Of a stretch of 64,000 bases of DNA, positions 1 through 8,746 are shown one piece after another. Location: assembly GCF_002237755.1 (NCBI RefSeq), contig NZ_MWSJ01000018.1, forward strand, positions 35,208-99,207. The letters run 5' to 3'. A program made the translations under genes and the position numbers. The notes beneath the pieces are model-generated. The model was not told the origin of the DNA. It saw only the letters and a program-made list of their open reading frames with translations, and did not search any database. Position 1 is the stretch's first letter. Every line of letters starts with the position of its first letter. The DNA is from Lysinibacillus sp. KCTC 33748. GTDB lineage: Bacteria; Bacillota; Bacilli; Bacillales_A; Planococcaceae.

Positions 1-663
1 TAATAATGAAGGTTCTGCTTCGTTCTCTTTTAAAATATTAATTTCTCTATTCAGTCGTTCCATCTTTCGATCCAGCTCAGCTACTTGAATAGCAGCTTCC
101 TTCAATTCAAAACGGATATGTTCAGGTACTTCCTTGTTGTATTTGTAATAGATTTTATGTTCAAGGCTAGCCCAGAAGTCCATTGCAATGGTACGAATTT
201 GAATTTCGGCATATACCTTCTCCATACGATCAGACATAAATATGGGGATTTTTATTATCAGATGCAAGCTTTGATAACCATTCCCCTTTGGCGATGCAAT
301 ATAATCTTTTACCTCTACAACTTCAATATCATTTTGTGCCTGTATCATCGCACTCACTTTATAAATATCTTCTACAAAGGAGCATGTAATTCTGATACCT
401 GCAATATCACGAATGTTATCACGAATCGTTTCAATAGATGGCTCAAGGTTATTTTTCTTCATTTTTAATAAGATACTTTTGGGTGATTTTACTCGAGTTG
501 ATAAATGCTCAATCGGATTATATTCATGAATTAGCTGAAATTCTTCTTGTAAAATATTTAATTTCGTTTCTATTTCCTGCAAGGCGAATTTATAGACTAA
601 AAAGAAGCGTGTTAATTCTGTTTGTAAAGTTTTTAGAGTAGTTGCTTCAAGTTCATTTTTCAT
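1..663 (-). CDS. ywaC: Small alarmone synthetase (YwaC/RelP type), C-terminus cut by window edge
   Basis: Makes (p)ppGpp by transferring pyrophosphate from ATP to GDP/GTP; cytosolic, stress-inducible class without a hydrolase domain. Translating the complement from the ATG at 663-661 gives 221 residues with no stop before the edge. Landmarks are NPIEHLSTRVK near residue 50, a DIAGIRITCSF core, SPKGNGYQSLHL (substrate-binding motif) and EIQIRTIAMDFWASLEHKI. These match B. subtilis YwaC more closely than YjbM. The B. subtilis protein is about 210 residues, so little is missing. An AAGGA ribosome site lies about 11 bases before the ATG. An ATG a few bases upstream runs straight into a stop, which decides the start. 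Confidence 0.9.
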   Translation of the reverse strand, partial: MKNELEATTLKTLQTELTRFFLVYKFALQEIETKLNILQEEFQLIHEYNPIEHLSTRVKSPKSILLKMKKNNLEPSIETIRDNIRDIAGIRITCSFVEDIYKVSAMIQAQNDIEVVEVKDYIASPKGNGYQSLHLIIKIPIFMSDRMEKVYAEIQIRTIAMDFWASLEHKIYYKYNKEVPEHIRFELKEAAIQVAELDRKMERLNREINILKENEAEPSLL

Positions 664-821
664 GTTTCATAAAATCCTTTCTTTTAATAATGTGCGCTAA
701 CGAAGTAATAATATTATTTAACATTATCAATAATAGCTTATCAAAAATAGCTACTAAATAGAAATAAGTGCTCTGAATCTATGTATAGTATTCCTATTTC
801 ATAAATTTACATTGTAAAATT

Positions 822-848
822 AAAAAAAAGGGGATGTTTAGTCCCCTT
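822..848 (-). terminator. Intrinsic terminator of the hisA-like gene
   Basis: A 7-bp stem (AAGGGGA/TCCCCTT) with a 7-base loop is followed on the minus strand by eight T residues. It lies 70 bases past the stop of the gene at 918-1685. Confidence 0.8.
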
Positions 849-917
849 AGTTTAACGATAATTTAAATATTTAAAGATTTTGAAAACTTTAGTATCATTT
901 GTTCATCATCAAGCTGA

Positions 918-1685
918 TCATAATACCCCGTCTTTTTTGCAATAATCCACCACGTCTGAATAAGGTAAATTTCCACCAAAAATTGAAAGAGCGCTACCTA
1001 TCGTAACGTGAAGCTTACCATTTGAAATATTTTTAAATCGCTTTAAGTCGTCTAAAGATCGAACGCCACCAGCATATGTTGTTGGAATCGTTGTCCAAGT
1101 AGCTAAATCATGCACTAAACATTCCTGCATACCGCCTTTTTTTCCTTCCACATCAACAGCGTGAATAAGTAGTTCATCACAGAAATTTTCGATAAATGCT
1201 ATAGACTCAGCATTTACTTCAAAATCACTAAACTTTGTCCATTTATCAGTAACAACAAACCATTTTTCATCGCGCATACGGCAGCTTAAGTCGATAACAA
1301 GATGTTTTTTACCAATATTTCGTACTAATTGCTTGAGTCGATCTAAATGGAGCTTACCATCATTGAATATAAATGATGTGACAATAACATGAGTAGCGCC
1401 TGCATCGATAAACTTTTTTGCATTTTCTGTCGTGATGGCGCCGCCAACCTGCAATCCTTGAGGATATGCTGCTAATGCTGCGAATGCGGCCTCTTCGTTT
1501 CCATCACCTAACATGATGACATGACCACCTGTTAATTGATCCTTGGCAAACATTTTTGCATAATAACTAGAGTCATGATTTGAAATAAAGTTCTCGATAA
1601 CTTCTTGATCTTTATGACCTAGTGTGCTGCCAACAATTTGTTTTACTTTGCCATCGTGTAAATCGATGCAAGGTCTAAATTCCAT
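918..1685 (-). CDS. HisA of the eukaryotic type (ProFAR isomerase, HIS6-like)
   Basis: Predicted phosphoribosylformimino-5-aminoimidazole carboxamide ribotide isomerase, a (beta/alpha)8-barrel enzyme of histidine synthesis. The 255 residues follow the yeast/plant HIS6 pattern rather than ordinary bacterial HisA: CIDLHDGKVKQIVG at the N-terminus, SSYYAKMF, GGHVIMLG, LQVGGAI, VIDLSCR, LIHAVDVEGKKGG and YAGGVRSLDDL, ending SALSIFGGNLPY. The start at 1685 is chosen because the family begins just before CIDLH and GGAAGG lies upstream; an ORF extension to 1718 has no ribosome site. It stands alone, with no other his gene in the window. Whether it serves histidine synthesis here is inference. Confidence 0.85.
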   Translation of the reverse strand: MEFRPCIDLHDGKVKQIVGSTLGHKDQEVIENFISNHDSSYYAKMFAKDQLTGGHVIMLGDGNEEAAFAALAAYPQGLQVGGAITTENAKKFIDAGATHVIVTSFIFNDGKLHLDRLKQLVRNIGKKHLVIDLSCRMRDEKWFVVTDKWTKFSDFEVNAESIAFIENFCDELLIHAVDVEGKKGGMQECLVHDLATWTTIPTTYAGGVRSLDDLKRFKNISNGKLHVTIGSALSIFGGNLPYSDVVDYCKKDGVL

Positions 1686-1774
1686 TAGCTTCACAATCCT
1701 TCCGTACAATAAGTTCACCTATATAATAGCATGGAAAGGTTGATAATAACTGTGAATTGTCAGTTATCGAAATA

Positions 1775-2036
1775 TTCTTTAAGTAAGTGTTTTTGTAGCG
1801 AACGAAAATGGTCCACTAACAGAAGTATCCCGTTGTATCCAGACATTCGATAAATAGAGGAACTTAGGATAGAACTTCACATCCAGTAAAAATGCCATGT
1901 CCTTTGCCATTACCGAAATGACCGCATTGTGTCTGCCCTCATGCAAATCAACACAAAGTCACTTCCAGGCGCATTGCTTATCTGTGCGAAAGCAAAGCGA
2001 CAGCAACAATTGTATCGAGGCATACGTGATTAAAAT
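1775..2036. repeat. Degenerate copy of mosaic repeat family A
   Basis: This gap (1686-2123) carries eroded pieces of the family found near 15.8 and 32 kb: a GAGGAACT block, an AAAATGCCATGTCC...GGCATTACCGAAATGACCG block, a CTGTGCGAAAGCAAAGCGACAGCAACA unit at about 1991-2017, and a damaged end (GAGGCATACGTGATTAAA). Nothing in it looks coding. Confidence 0.65.
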
Positions 2037-2123
2037 TTAGTGAATTCTCTTTTTAAACGATTTTTCAAGTTACGGTGTGGTAAAATATAATGATTGAAAT
2101 GAACGGGAAAGGACGAACCGAAA

Positions 2124-4556
2124 ATGGCAGATAATCTTGATTTATTTGAACTAAATAAATTTTTTATACTCGGACGTCCAATCGTCTCTATTTTCCATAA
2201 TGCACAAAATATGTACTCGATAGTTCGTGTGAAAATTCAAGAGACCAACTTACAGTATGAAGATAAGGAAATAATTGTTGTTGGATATTTTCCTCCTTTA
2301 CAAATGGATGAACAATATCGTTTTACAGGATTATTGAAGCAACATCCAAAATATGGTGTTCAATTTCAAATTGAGACGTTTACAAAGGAAGTGCCAGCAA
2401 CAGAGCAAGGAATTATTCATTACTTATCGAGTGATTTGTTTGTTGGAATCGGAAGAAAAACTGCTGAAACAATCGTAGAGAAGCTAGGCGCAAATGCGTT
2501 ACGTCTTATTTTAGAGGATCCAAATGCGCTTGATGCTGTACCTCGTTTATCTGCTGAAAAAAAAGAGGTTATTCATCGGACGATTGAACAAAATCTAGGC
2601 TTAGAACGAGTGATGATTCAACTTAATGAATGGGGTTTCGGACCACAGCTCGGCATGAAAATTTACCAAACGTATCGGACAGAGGCAATAGAATTATTAA
2701 CTGAAAATCCATATCGCTTAATTGAAGATGTAGAAGGTGTAGGTTTCTTTCGTGCCGATGAACTAGGTTCTAAATTGGGTATTACCGGCAATCATCCAGA
2801 CCGTATTAAGGCGGCGATTCTACATACTCTCAATACTGCAGCATTATCGGATGGGCATGTGTATTTAGATGCTGAAAATGTTTTACCACTTGTAAAAGAT
2901 ATGCTTGAGCAGAGCCAACGAGAGGAAATTCCCTTTGAGACTATTTCTAAAGCTTGCATCGAATTGCGTGAGGAAAGTAAAATCTGTGGGGAAGAAACGA
3001 GACTCTATTTGCCATCCCTATATTTCTCGGAAGTAGGAATTGCATCAAAAATAGTAGCTTTAATCGAACGTAACAAGAAGGCTGAACATTTTAGTAAGGA
3101 CGAAATACGCAAAGCAATTGGTGAAACAGAAGAGCTGCTCAATGTTACATATGCTGAGACACAAGCGAATGCTATACAACAAGCGCTAAACTCAGCCGTT
3201 ATGATTTTAACTGGTGGACCAGGTACAGGTAAAACAACTGTTGTTCGGGGAGTAGTAGAAGTGTATGCAAAGCTACACGGACTATCATTAAACCCGAAGG
3301 AATATGCACAAAAAGAAGAGCCTTTTCCGATTATTTTATGTGCTCCAACAGGACGTGCAGCCAAGCGTTTGTCGGAATCGACAGAGCTTCCCGCAATGAC
3401 GATTCATCGATTGCTAGGCTTTACTGGTCAGGAAAAAGAGGAAGAAACTGAGCGTGAGGTTACAGGGAAACTCATTATTGTAGACGAAATGTCGATGGTC
3501 GATACTTGGCTCGCGCATCAATTATTAAAATCCTTGCATGAGGATGTACAAGTTGTATTTGTTGGCGATCAAGATCAGCTTCCGCCAGTAGGACCAGGAC
3601 AGGTGTTAAAGGATTTGTTGACTTCCGGTCAAATACCTACTGTCGAATTAACAGATGTTTATCGACAGGCCGAGGGCTCGACTATTATTGAACTTGCTCA
3701 CCAAATTAAACGAGGAAATATTACAAATGACCTAACGTTAAAAACGTCCGATCGTTCATTTATTAAAGCCGCATCAGATCAAGTAGCAAGCGTTGTCACT
3801 CAAGTTGTGAAAAGTGCAGTTGCGAAAGGGCAAGAAATCCGAAATATCCAAGTGCTGGCACCAATGTACAAAGGTCCAGCAGGAATAGATAATTTAAATA
3901 GAATGATTCAGGAGCTTATTAATCCAAACGAAACGGGTACTAGAAAAGAGCTTGTCTTTGGGGATGTCACATATCGAATAAAGGATAAAGTCTTACAGCT
4001 TGTCAATCAACCCGAAAGTAATGTTTTTAATGGTGATATGGGTGAGGTAATTAGTATTATCAAGGCCAAGGAAACAATTGAGAAACAAGATTTGCTTGTT
4101 GTATCATTCGACGGTATTGAAGTAACTTATCAACGTAGTGACCTCAATCAATTGACACTTGCCTACTGTTGTTCTATTCATAAATCGCAAGGCTCTGAGT
4201 TCCAAACGGTTATTATGCCGGTTGTACGAGGGTATTCTAAAATGCTGCGTCGTAATTTGCTATATACAGGTATTACGCGTGCGAAAAATTTCTTAATTTT
4301 ATGTGGTGAGCCTGATGTGCTAGCAGATGGCTTACAGCGTACAGATGATTTGCAGCGATTTACGTCTCTACGTGCAAGGCTCAATCCAATGGATATTGTA
4401 GAGGAAATTGAAGAAGTAGAAACGAATCCAGTAAACGAAGATTTACAAAATGAAAAACAAGCCATTGATTTTAAGCTAACTGTAGAAACAGAATCATATA
4501 TCCATCCATTAATTGGCATGGATGGTATCTCGCCATATGATTTCTTAGATGAGTAA
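2124..4556 (+). CDS. recD2: RecD2-type 5'-3' DNA helicase
   Basis: ATP-dependent superfamily 1B helicase that acts without RecBC in DNA repair and replication-fork maintenance. 810 residues with the RecD2 layout: N-terminal OB-like and helix-hairpin-helix region (GVGFFRADELGSKLGI), Walker A GGPGTGKT at residues 364-371, Walker B DEMSMVD at 454-460, GDQDQLPPVGPG (motif III), and C-terminal motif VI with YTGITRAKN. The length is normal for the family. The ATG at 2124 has AAAGGA 10-11 bases upstream, with a TATAAT-like box just before it. In B. subtilis recD2 (yrrC) also lies upstream of alaS, but here unrelated genes intervene. Confidence 0.96.
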   Translation: MADNLDLFELNKFFILGRPIVSIFHNAQNMYSIVRVKIQETNLQYEDKEIIVVGYFPPLQMDEQYRFTGLLKQHPKYGVQFQIETFTKEVPATEQGIIHYLSSDLFVGIGRKTAETIVEKLGANALRLILEDPNALDAVPRLSAEKKEVIHRTIEQNLGLERVMIQLNEWGFGPQLGMKIYQTYRTEAIELLTENPYRLIEDVEGVGFFRADELGSKLGITGNHPDRIKAAILHTLNTAALSDGHVYLDAENVLPLVKDMLEQSQREEIPFETISKACIELREESKICGEETRLYLPSLYFSEVGIASKIVALIERNKKAEHFSKDEIRKAIGETEELLNVTYAETQANAIQQALNSAVMILTGGPGTGKTTVVRGVVEVYAKLHGLSLNPKEYAQKEEPFPIILCAPTGRAAKRLSESTELPAMTIHRLLGFTGQEKEEETEREVTGKLIIVDEMSMVDTWLAHQLLKSLHEDVQVVFVGDQDQLPPVGPGQVLKDLLTSGQIPTVELTDVYRQAEGSTIIELAHQIKRGNITNDLTLKTSDRSFIKAASDQVASVVTQVVKSAVAKGQEIRNIQVLAPMYKGPAGIDNLNRMIQELINPNETGTRKELVFGDVTYRIKDKVLQLVNQPESNVFNGDMGEVISIIKAKETIEKQDLLVVSFDGIEVTYQRSDLNQLTLAYCCSIHKSQGSEFQTVIMPVVRGYSKMLRRNLLYTGITRAKNFLILCGEPDVLADGLQRTDDLQRFTSLRARLNPMDIVEEIEEVETNPVNEDLQNEKQAIDFKLTVETESYIHPLIGMDGISPYDFLDE

Positions 4557-4562
4557 AATACA

Positions 4563-4592
4563 AAACCCGGTCAATTCTGAATTGATCGGGTT
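4563..4592. terminator. Bidirectional terminator between recD2 and the small gene at 4612
   Basis: A 14-bp imperfect stem (AAACCCGGTCAATTC/AATTGATCGGGTTT) is T-flanked on both sides, fitting two converging genes. Confidence 0.75.
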
Positions 4593-4611
4593 TAGTTGTA
4601 CGATTTTTTAA

Positions 4612-4800
4612 TTAGTGAATACCAACTAAGTGATGTTTTACTACTTCATATGCTTGGCACACATTTTTAAATTGATCTTTTTCTTTGGCAATCAAATCTG
4701 AAGCAATAGAAAATAAAAGATTCTCTTCATTATGATCCTCCATTTTGTTCATTAAAGCAGCTTCCATTTGAGCTACGTACGAGAGGATTTGTTTATTCAT
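4612..4800 (-). CDS. Small hypothetical protein, 62 aa
   Basis: Unrecognised. A mostly helical, acidic/basic small protein without cysteines, signal peptide or membrane segment (begins MNKQILSYVAQMEAAL). It has a clear AAAGGAG eight bases before the ATG and a terminator directly after it, so it is probably an independent one-gene unit. No function can be assigned. Confidence 0.7.
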   Translation of the reverse strand: MNKQILSYVAQMEAALMNKMEDHNEENLLFSIASDLIAKEKDQFKNVCQAYEVVKHHLVGIH

Positions 4801-4893
4801 ATATATTCTCCTTTTATTAAAAAGATGTTTTCGTTTTGGTTTCGAAGCTATCTTACACCTGCATAAATAAAAAATCTAGCAATTCTGTACTAG

Positions 4894-5097
4894 TCAAAGT
4901 AGACTTTTTTGTGAATGTGTCGCAAAAATGAACTTGTTTAAAAAGTGCTGATTGAAACCGTTTTTCTCTAAAGTAACTGAAAAATCATGCAATGAAGGCG
5001 GATTTTCAACTGTATTTATAAAGTGGTACAGTTTATAAAATTCAAGGTCTGATATAATACAGTTTGCTGAGGCGTAACCTAAATTAGGAAGTTTCAT
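4894..5097 (-). CDS. Possible small protein, 67 aa
   Basis: An open frame with natural-looking composition (MKLPNLGYASANCIISDLEF...) but no convincing ribosome site before 5097. It sits in the 343-base gap before the hpaB-like gene. It may be a real short gene, a fragment, or chance. Not recognised. Confidence 0.3.
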   Translation of the reverse strand: MKLPNLGYASANCIISDLEFYKLYHFINTVENPPSLHDFSVTLEKNGFNQHFLNKFIFATHSQKSLL

Positions 5098-5143
5098 ATA
5101 CTAAATAAGTATAAAAACATTTGTGACGTTTAGGGGTGACTGC

Positions 5144-6580
5144 ATGCCAGTAATTACAGGACAGCAATATATTGACCGTATTGACGCTTTACAAACCTAC
5201 ATTTCGATTGATGGGAAAGTTGTCACAGGGAAAGTGTCGGAGCATCCAGCATTTAAGGGAGTTATGAAGAGTCAGGCAAGGCTTTTTGATTTACAACATG
5301 AAGATGCATTGTTCGAGGAGATGACATATGTTTCGCCAACGAGTAATAACCGTGTAGGTATGTCTTTTCTTCAGGCGGTGGCAGTCGAGGATCTTGTGAG
5401 AAGACGCAATGCTGTACGACAATGGGCATTATCCAATAATGGCCTTATGGGTAGAAGTCCGGATTACATGAATACAACATTAATGGCTTTAGCATCGGCT
5501 GCGGAGTATTTAAAAGATAAGCCAAATTGTTTTCCTCAACATTTATTAAATTTTTATGAGTATGCCCGTGAGAACGATTTAACAATGACGCATACATTCA
5601 TCGAACCACAAGTAAATCGCCGGAAATTTTATTTTGAAGATGAAGATGTTATTATTGCTGCTAAAATTGTGGAAAAAACGACCGAGGGGTTAGTAATTAA
5701 AGGTGCGAGATTACTAGCGACACAGGGAGGAATTACAGATGAACTCCTTGTTATATCAACAAATGGTTATGATGAAGGTAAAGGCTTTGCTTTCTCAATA
5801 CCAAGTAATACAAAAGGATTAAAGTTTTTATGTAGGCAATCATTTGTCGGCGGGGAATCGGCTTTTGATTATCCATTAAGTAGTCGTTACGAGGAAATGG
5901 ATGCAATCGTTGTATTTGATAATGTTGTAGTACCGTGGGAACGCGTCTTTTATTATGAGAATATGGAAGTTGCCAATAATTTTTTGAACGTAAGTGGTTT
6001 TCAAACATATGGTTTACATCAAGTTCTTACACGTCAAATTGCCAAAACAGAATTTGTCTTAGGTGTTGCACAGTCAATTGTAAATACGATAAATATTGGC
6101 GAATACCAACATGTACAGCAAAAGGTTGTTGATATTATCGTGGCATTAGAAACGATGAAGGCTTTACTGTTAAAGTCTGAAATAGAAGCAAAAATAGATG
6201 CTTTTGGTTTTCTAAGACCTGACCATGCGACAGTACAAGTAGCTATTCAGATTTTTCCTAAAGTGTATCCGACCTTTACAGAAATTATCCAGTTACTTGG
6301 CGCAAGTGGATTAATGTCCATTCCAAGTGAAAAAGCATTTGCAACGGATGACGGCGATCTTGAGCATTATTTGCAGTCTTTTCAAGATGGTGGAGAGGAG
6401 CGCGTCAAAAAATTCCGCTTAGCTTGGGATTTAACGATGAGTAGCTTTGGTACACGACAAACACTGTATGAGCGCTTTTTCTTTGGAGACCCTGTCCGTT
6501 TAGCTAGCGCGCTTTATAATTCTTACAATAGGGAAGAATTAGTGGATAGAGTCGAAAACTTTTTAAAAAATAATAATTAA
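5144..6580 (+). CDS. hpaB: 4-hydroxyphenylacetate 3-monooxygenase family, oxygenase subunit (HpaB-like)
   Basis: FADH2-dependent aromatic hydroxylase of the HpaB/HpaH family (B. subtilis YoaI relative), which needs reduced flavin from a separate reductase not found nearby. The 478 residues are full length for the family. Features are the N-terminal TGQQYIDRIDAL, a central beta domain with GARLLATQGGITDELL, VVPWERVFYY, and a C-terminal four-helix region (LLGASGLMSIPSEKAF). GGGGTGACTGC before 5144 fixes the ATG start; an upstream in-frame extension to 5123 has no ribosome site. It is a single-gene unit with its own terminator. The substrate is inferred from the family only. Confidence 0.88.
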   Translation: MPVITGQQYIDRIDALQTYISIDGKVVTGKVSEHPAFKGVMKSQARLFDLQHEDALFEEMTYVSPTSNNRVGMSFLQAVAVEDLVRRRNAVRQWALSNNGLMGRSPDYMNTTLMALASAAEYLKDKPNCFPQHLLNFYEYARENDLTMTHTFIEPQVNRRKFYFEDEDVIIAAKIVEKTTEGLVIKGARLLATQGGITDELLVISTNGYDEGKGFAFSIPSNTKGLKFLCRQSFVGGESAFDYPLSSRYEEMDAIVVFDNVVVPWERVFYYENMEVANNFLNVSGFQTYGLHQVLTRQIAKTEFVLGVAQSIVNTINIGEYQHVQQKVVDIIVALETMKALLLKSEIEAKIDAFGFLRPDHATVQVAIQIFPKVYPTFTEIIQLLGASGLMSIPSEKAFATDDGDLEHYLQSFQDGGEERVKKFRLAWDLTMSSFGTRQTLYERFFFGDPVRLASALYNSYNREELVDRVENFLKNNN

Positions 6581-6588
6581 TTTCGAGG

Positions 6589-6632
6589 AAGTAACTGTTT
6601 AAAAACTAATTTAAACAGTTACTTCTCTTTTA
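6589..6632 (+). terminator. Terminator of the hpaB-like gene
   Basis: A 15-bp perfect stem (AAGTAACTGTTTAAA and complement) with a 6-base loop, then CTCTTTT. Confidence 0.85.
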
Positions 6633-6669
6633 TATGAATGGCTGTAAAAAATATATACTATCAATATTT

Positions 6670-7443
6670 TTATAGATAAGTTAGCACATCATCAAACGTA
6701 ACGATTCCAAGTAGTTCAAAGTTTTCTGTTACAACGGGGACTGCTAAAAGACCATATTTGCGTATGATTTGGAAGACCTCAGCTTGGCTTGTATTGGCAG
6801 TCACTGAAATGATTCCAGAGTTCATAATTTCAGCCATTCGACTCTCTGGTGGAGAAATAATAAGATCTCGTAATGATACGACTCCAAGCAATTGATTATT
6901 GAAATCTGTAACATATAAGTAATTAAAAGTTTCTGCATCTGCCTCATTATGCTTTAGGCGGTCAAACACATCAATTACTAAATCATCTTTTGCCATTATT
7001 ACTACATCTTTTGTCATTAAGGCTCCCGCTGACCCTTTTTCGTATTGAAGTAATTGTTTAATATCATCAGCCTCATCTTTTTCCATTTGTTCTAAATAAT
7101 AATCAGCTTCTTTATATGATAGTAGTCCCAAAAAATCGGTAGCGTCATCTGAAGGTAATTCATTTAACATCTCCACTGCAAATGGCCGATCAAGCTCCAA
7201 AATACATTTTTTCTGCATGGACGGTTCTAGCTCGCTAAAAATATCGCCAAATTCACTAGGAGTTAAAAAAGAATAAATTGTAATGCGTCTTTCCTCGCTG
7301 AGTTCTATAAAAAATGTTGCCTGATCCATCGGATGTAAATCTAGGAAGTCCTTTCGGAAGGAATCTTTTTTTTCAGACTTTAAAGATTGCAACATGTAGT
7401 ATGTGTACTCTTCTTTATACTTGTATTGGTTTAATCTAATCAT
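6670..7443 (-). CDS. MgtE N-domain plus CBS pair without the membrane domain
   Basis: Soluble MgtE-like protein of 257 residues. It has the superhelical MgtE N domain (repeats around LSYKEADYYLEQM and EADDIKQLLQYEKGSAGALMT), then two CBS domains (LGVVSLRDLIISPP and VPVVTENFELLGIVTFDDVLTYL). It stops where full-length MgtE (about 450 residues) would enter its plug helix and five membrane helices; the DNA past the stop does not encode them in any frame. In MgtE these cytosolic domains bind Mg2+ and gate the channel, so a sensor or modulatory role is inferred. It lies 19 bases after mgtC and shares its M-box. The start at 7443 is set by AAAGG upstream and the family N-terminus. Confidence 0.85.
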   Translation of the reverse strand: MIRLNQYKYKEEYTYYMLQSLKSEKKDSFRKDFLDLHPMDQATFFIELSEERRITIYSFLTPSEFGDIFSELEPSMQKKCILELDRPFAVEMLNELPSDDATDFLGLLSYKEADYYLEQMEKDEADDIKQLLQYEKGSAGALMTKDVVIMAKDDLVIDVFDRLKHNEADAETFNYLYVTDFNNQLLGVVSLRDLIISPPESRMAEIMNSGIISVTANTSQAEVFQIIRKYGLLAVPVVTENFELLGIVTFDDVLTYL

Positions 7444-7462
7444 TTTTTGACACGCCTTTCTA

Positions 7463-8185
7463 TTACAAATTCTCAATTTCAACACTTAGAACGTGATCAA
7501 TTTTTTTAACATAATAATATATTTCCGTAGTATACTGATCTTCCGGTACAGAAAGAACTAAATCAATTAATTGGTGGCCGTTATCAAGATCTTTGAGCTT
7601 GAAATGCCGAATTTTATATTCATCTTTTTTTGATTGTTCGTTTTGCCCTTTATACTTAATCATTTTAATTAATTCGGTCATACGATAATTCGATTCCACG
7701 ATAATTTTTAATGAAATTTCCTGACGGTTAAGTGTTGATAGGCCTAATGTTTTAATGAGAAGGGGCACAATATTGACTGCACCCATCAAGAGGATGACAG
7801 CACAACTTGCTTCTAGATAAAACCCCGCTCCAATCGTAATTCCAAGCGCAGAAGCGGACCAGATTAGTGCAGCGGAAGTAAGGCCAGAAATAACCTCGTT
7901 ACTTCTTCGCAAAATAACGCCAGCCCCAATGAAACCAACTCCACTTACAATCTGCGCAGCAAGTCGCATTGGATCCATATTCGGATGATTTGCACCTCCA
8001 AATTTACCGAATGCTTCTATAGAAACAATTGTTAATAAACAGCTAGCAATAGAGATGACCATACTAGGTCTTATGCCAAGTTGTTTTTGTTTAATCTGTC
8101 TGTCAATCCCAATCAGTAATCCGAATAGCAAAGCTAAGATTAGCTTGATTATCATTTCTATTGTCATTGTCATTGTCATTGTCAT
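7463..8185 (-). CDS. mgtC: MgtC/SapB family membrane protein
   Basis: Integral membrane protein of the MgtC family, linked to growth at low Mg2+ and in some bacteria to F-ATPase control. 240 residues: four to five membrane segments in the first 140 (IIKLILALLFGLLIGIDRQ, LLTIVSIEAFG, VSGVGFIGAGVILR, SAALIWSASALGITIGAGFY), then a cytosolic ACT-like tail. The start at 8185 follows GAGGTG by seven bases. Four tandem ATGACA hexamers create in-frame start codons MTMTMTMT. The gene is transcribed from an M-box leader about 300-500 bases upstream and is followed by the MgtE sensor gene. Confidence 0.9.
   Translation of the reverse strand: MTMTMTMTIEMIIKLILALLFGLLIGIDRQIKQKQLGIRPSMVISIASCLLTIVSIEAFGKFGGANHPNMDPMRLAAQIVSGVGFIGAGVILRRSNEVISGLTSAALIWSASALGITIGAGFYLEASCAVILLMGAVNIVPLLIKTLGLSTLNRQEISLKIIVESNYRMTELIKMIKYKGQNEQSKKDEYKIRHFKLKDLDNGHQLIDLVLSVPEDQYTTEIYYYVKKIDHVLSVEIENL
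8160..8185 (-). repeat. Hexanucleotide microsatellite at the mgtC start
   Basis: Four in-frame ATGACA units at the translation start give four candidate ATG codons behind one ribosome site. Copy-number change would keep the frame. Confidence 0.85.
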
Positions 8186-8230
8186 CGTTAATCACCTCTT
8201 CATTTCTTTGTTTAGAATGCCCTTTAAAAC

Positions 8231-8266
8231 AAAAAAAGCTCCCGTAAAAAAAGGGAGCTTTTTGCT
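8231..8266 (-). terminator. Second hairpin in the mgtC leader
   Basis: On the minus strand AAAAAGCTCCC pairs with GGGAGCTTTTTT and a T run follows. It lies between the M-box terminator and the mgtC ribosome site, so it could be another attenuation point or an RNA-stability element. Confidence 0.6.
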
Positions 8267-8473
8267 TAGAATGTATCTTGTTCGACGTACACATCAAATA
8301 AACCTATCTTGATATTTCCAATTTGCAAAAAAACAGAATTGGATGATTGAAGAGAGGGACATATGTGGACTGAACGTTAAAACGCTGCCTTTTGCCATAT
8401 TCGAATTATTTAAATCTATGAAATGCCATATCGAATAATTGTCCATCACATGTTTCCCCCTTTTTAGTCAAAT

Positions 8474-8509
8474 AAAATAAAAACCCCTCTATCGATTCAA
8501 AGAGGGGGT
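8474..8509 (-). terminator. M-box expression-platform terminator (mgtC side)
   Basis: Minus-strand stem CCCCTCT/AGAGGGG with loop TTGAATCGAT, followed by TTTTTATTTTATTT directly after the M-box aptamer. Mg2+ binding is expected to favour this terminator. Confidence 0.85.
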
Positions 8510-8529
8510 GAAGAGCGCACAAAAAAGCA

Positions 8530-8702
8530 CGTCCGATTCCCCTTGATCGAGTTTTAGCACTATACACCGTAAAGAAATGAAATTCATTTCTTAGCCACCT
8601 TATGAAAAGCCTTAATTCGGCAATTCCTGTTCTACCCATGGGCATCTTTCGATATTTCTGGGCAGTGGCCTATGTTTGCATAGGAGCCTCACCTAACGAG
8701 GA
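8530..8702 (-). promoter_or_regulatory. M-box (ykoK-type) Mg2+ riboswitch for mgtC and the MgtE-like gene
   Basis: The minus strand carries the M-box signature blocks in order: CGTTAGGTGAGGCTCCTATG, GGCCACTGCCCAGAAATATC, GAAAGATGCCCATGGGTAGA, ACAGGAATTGCCGAATTAAG, GCTTTTCATAAGGTGGCTAA and a closing ACGGTGTATAGTGCTAAAAC. Its core is almost identical to the second M-box at 9393. It represses downstream transcription when Mg2+ is plentiful. Confidence 0.93.
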
Positions 8703-8717
8703 CTTATTGTTTTCAGC

Positions 8718-8746
8718 ATTGTACTCCGAATAATTTTAATTGTCAA
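8718..8746 (-). promoter_or_regulatory. Sigma-A promoter of the mgtC leader
   Basis: Minus strand TTGACA, 17-base spacer, TACAAT, ending 15 bases before the M-box. Confidence 0.8.

Noticed and set aside
85..641. Forward-strand ORFs of 127 and 67 codons at the left end
   Set aside because: They are shadows of the alarmone synthetase on the minus strand, whose motifs are unmistakable.
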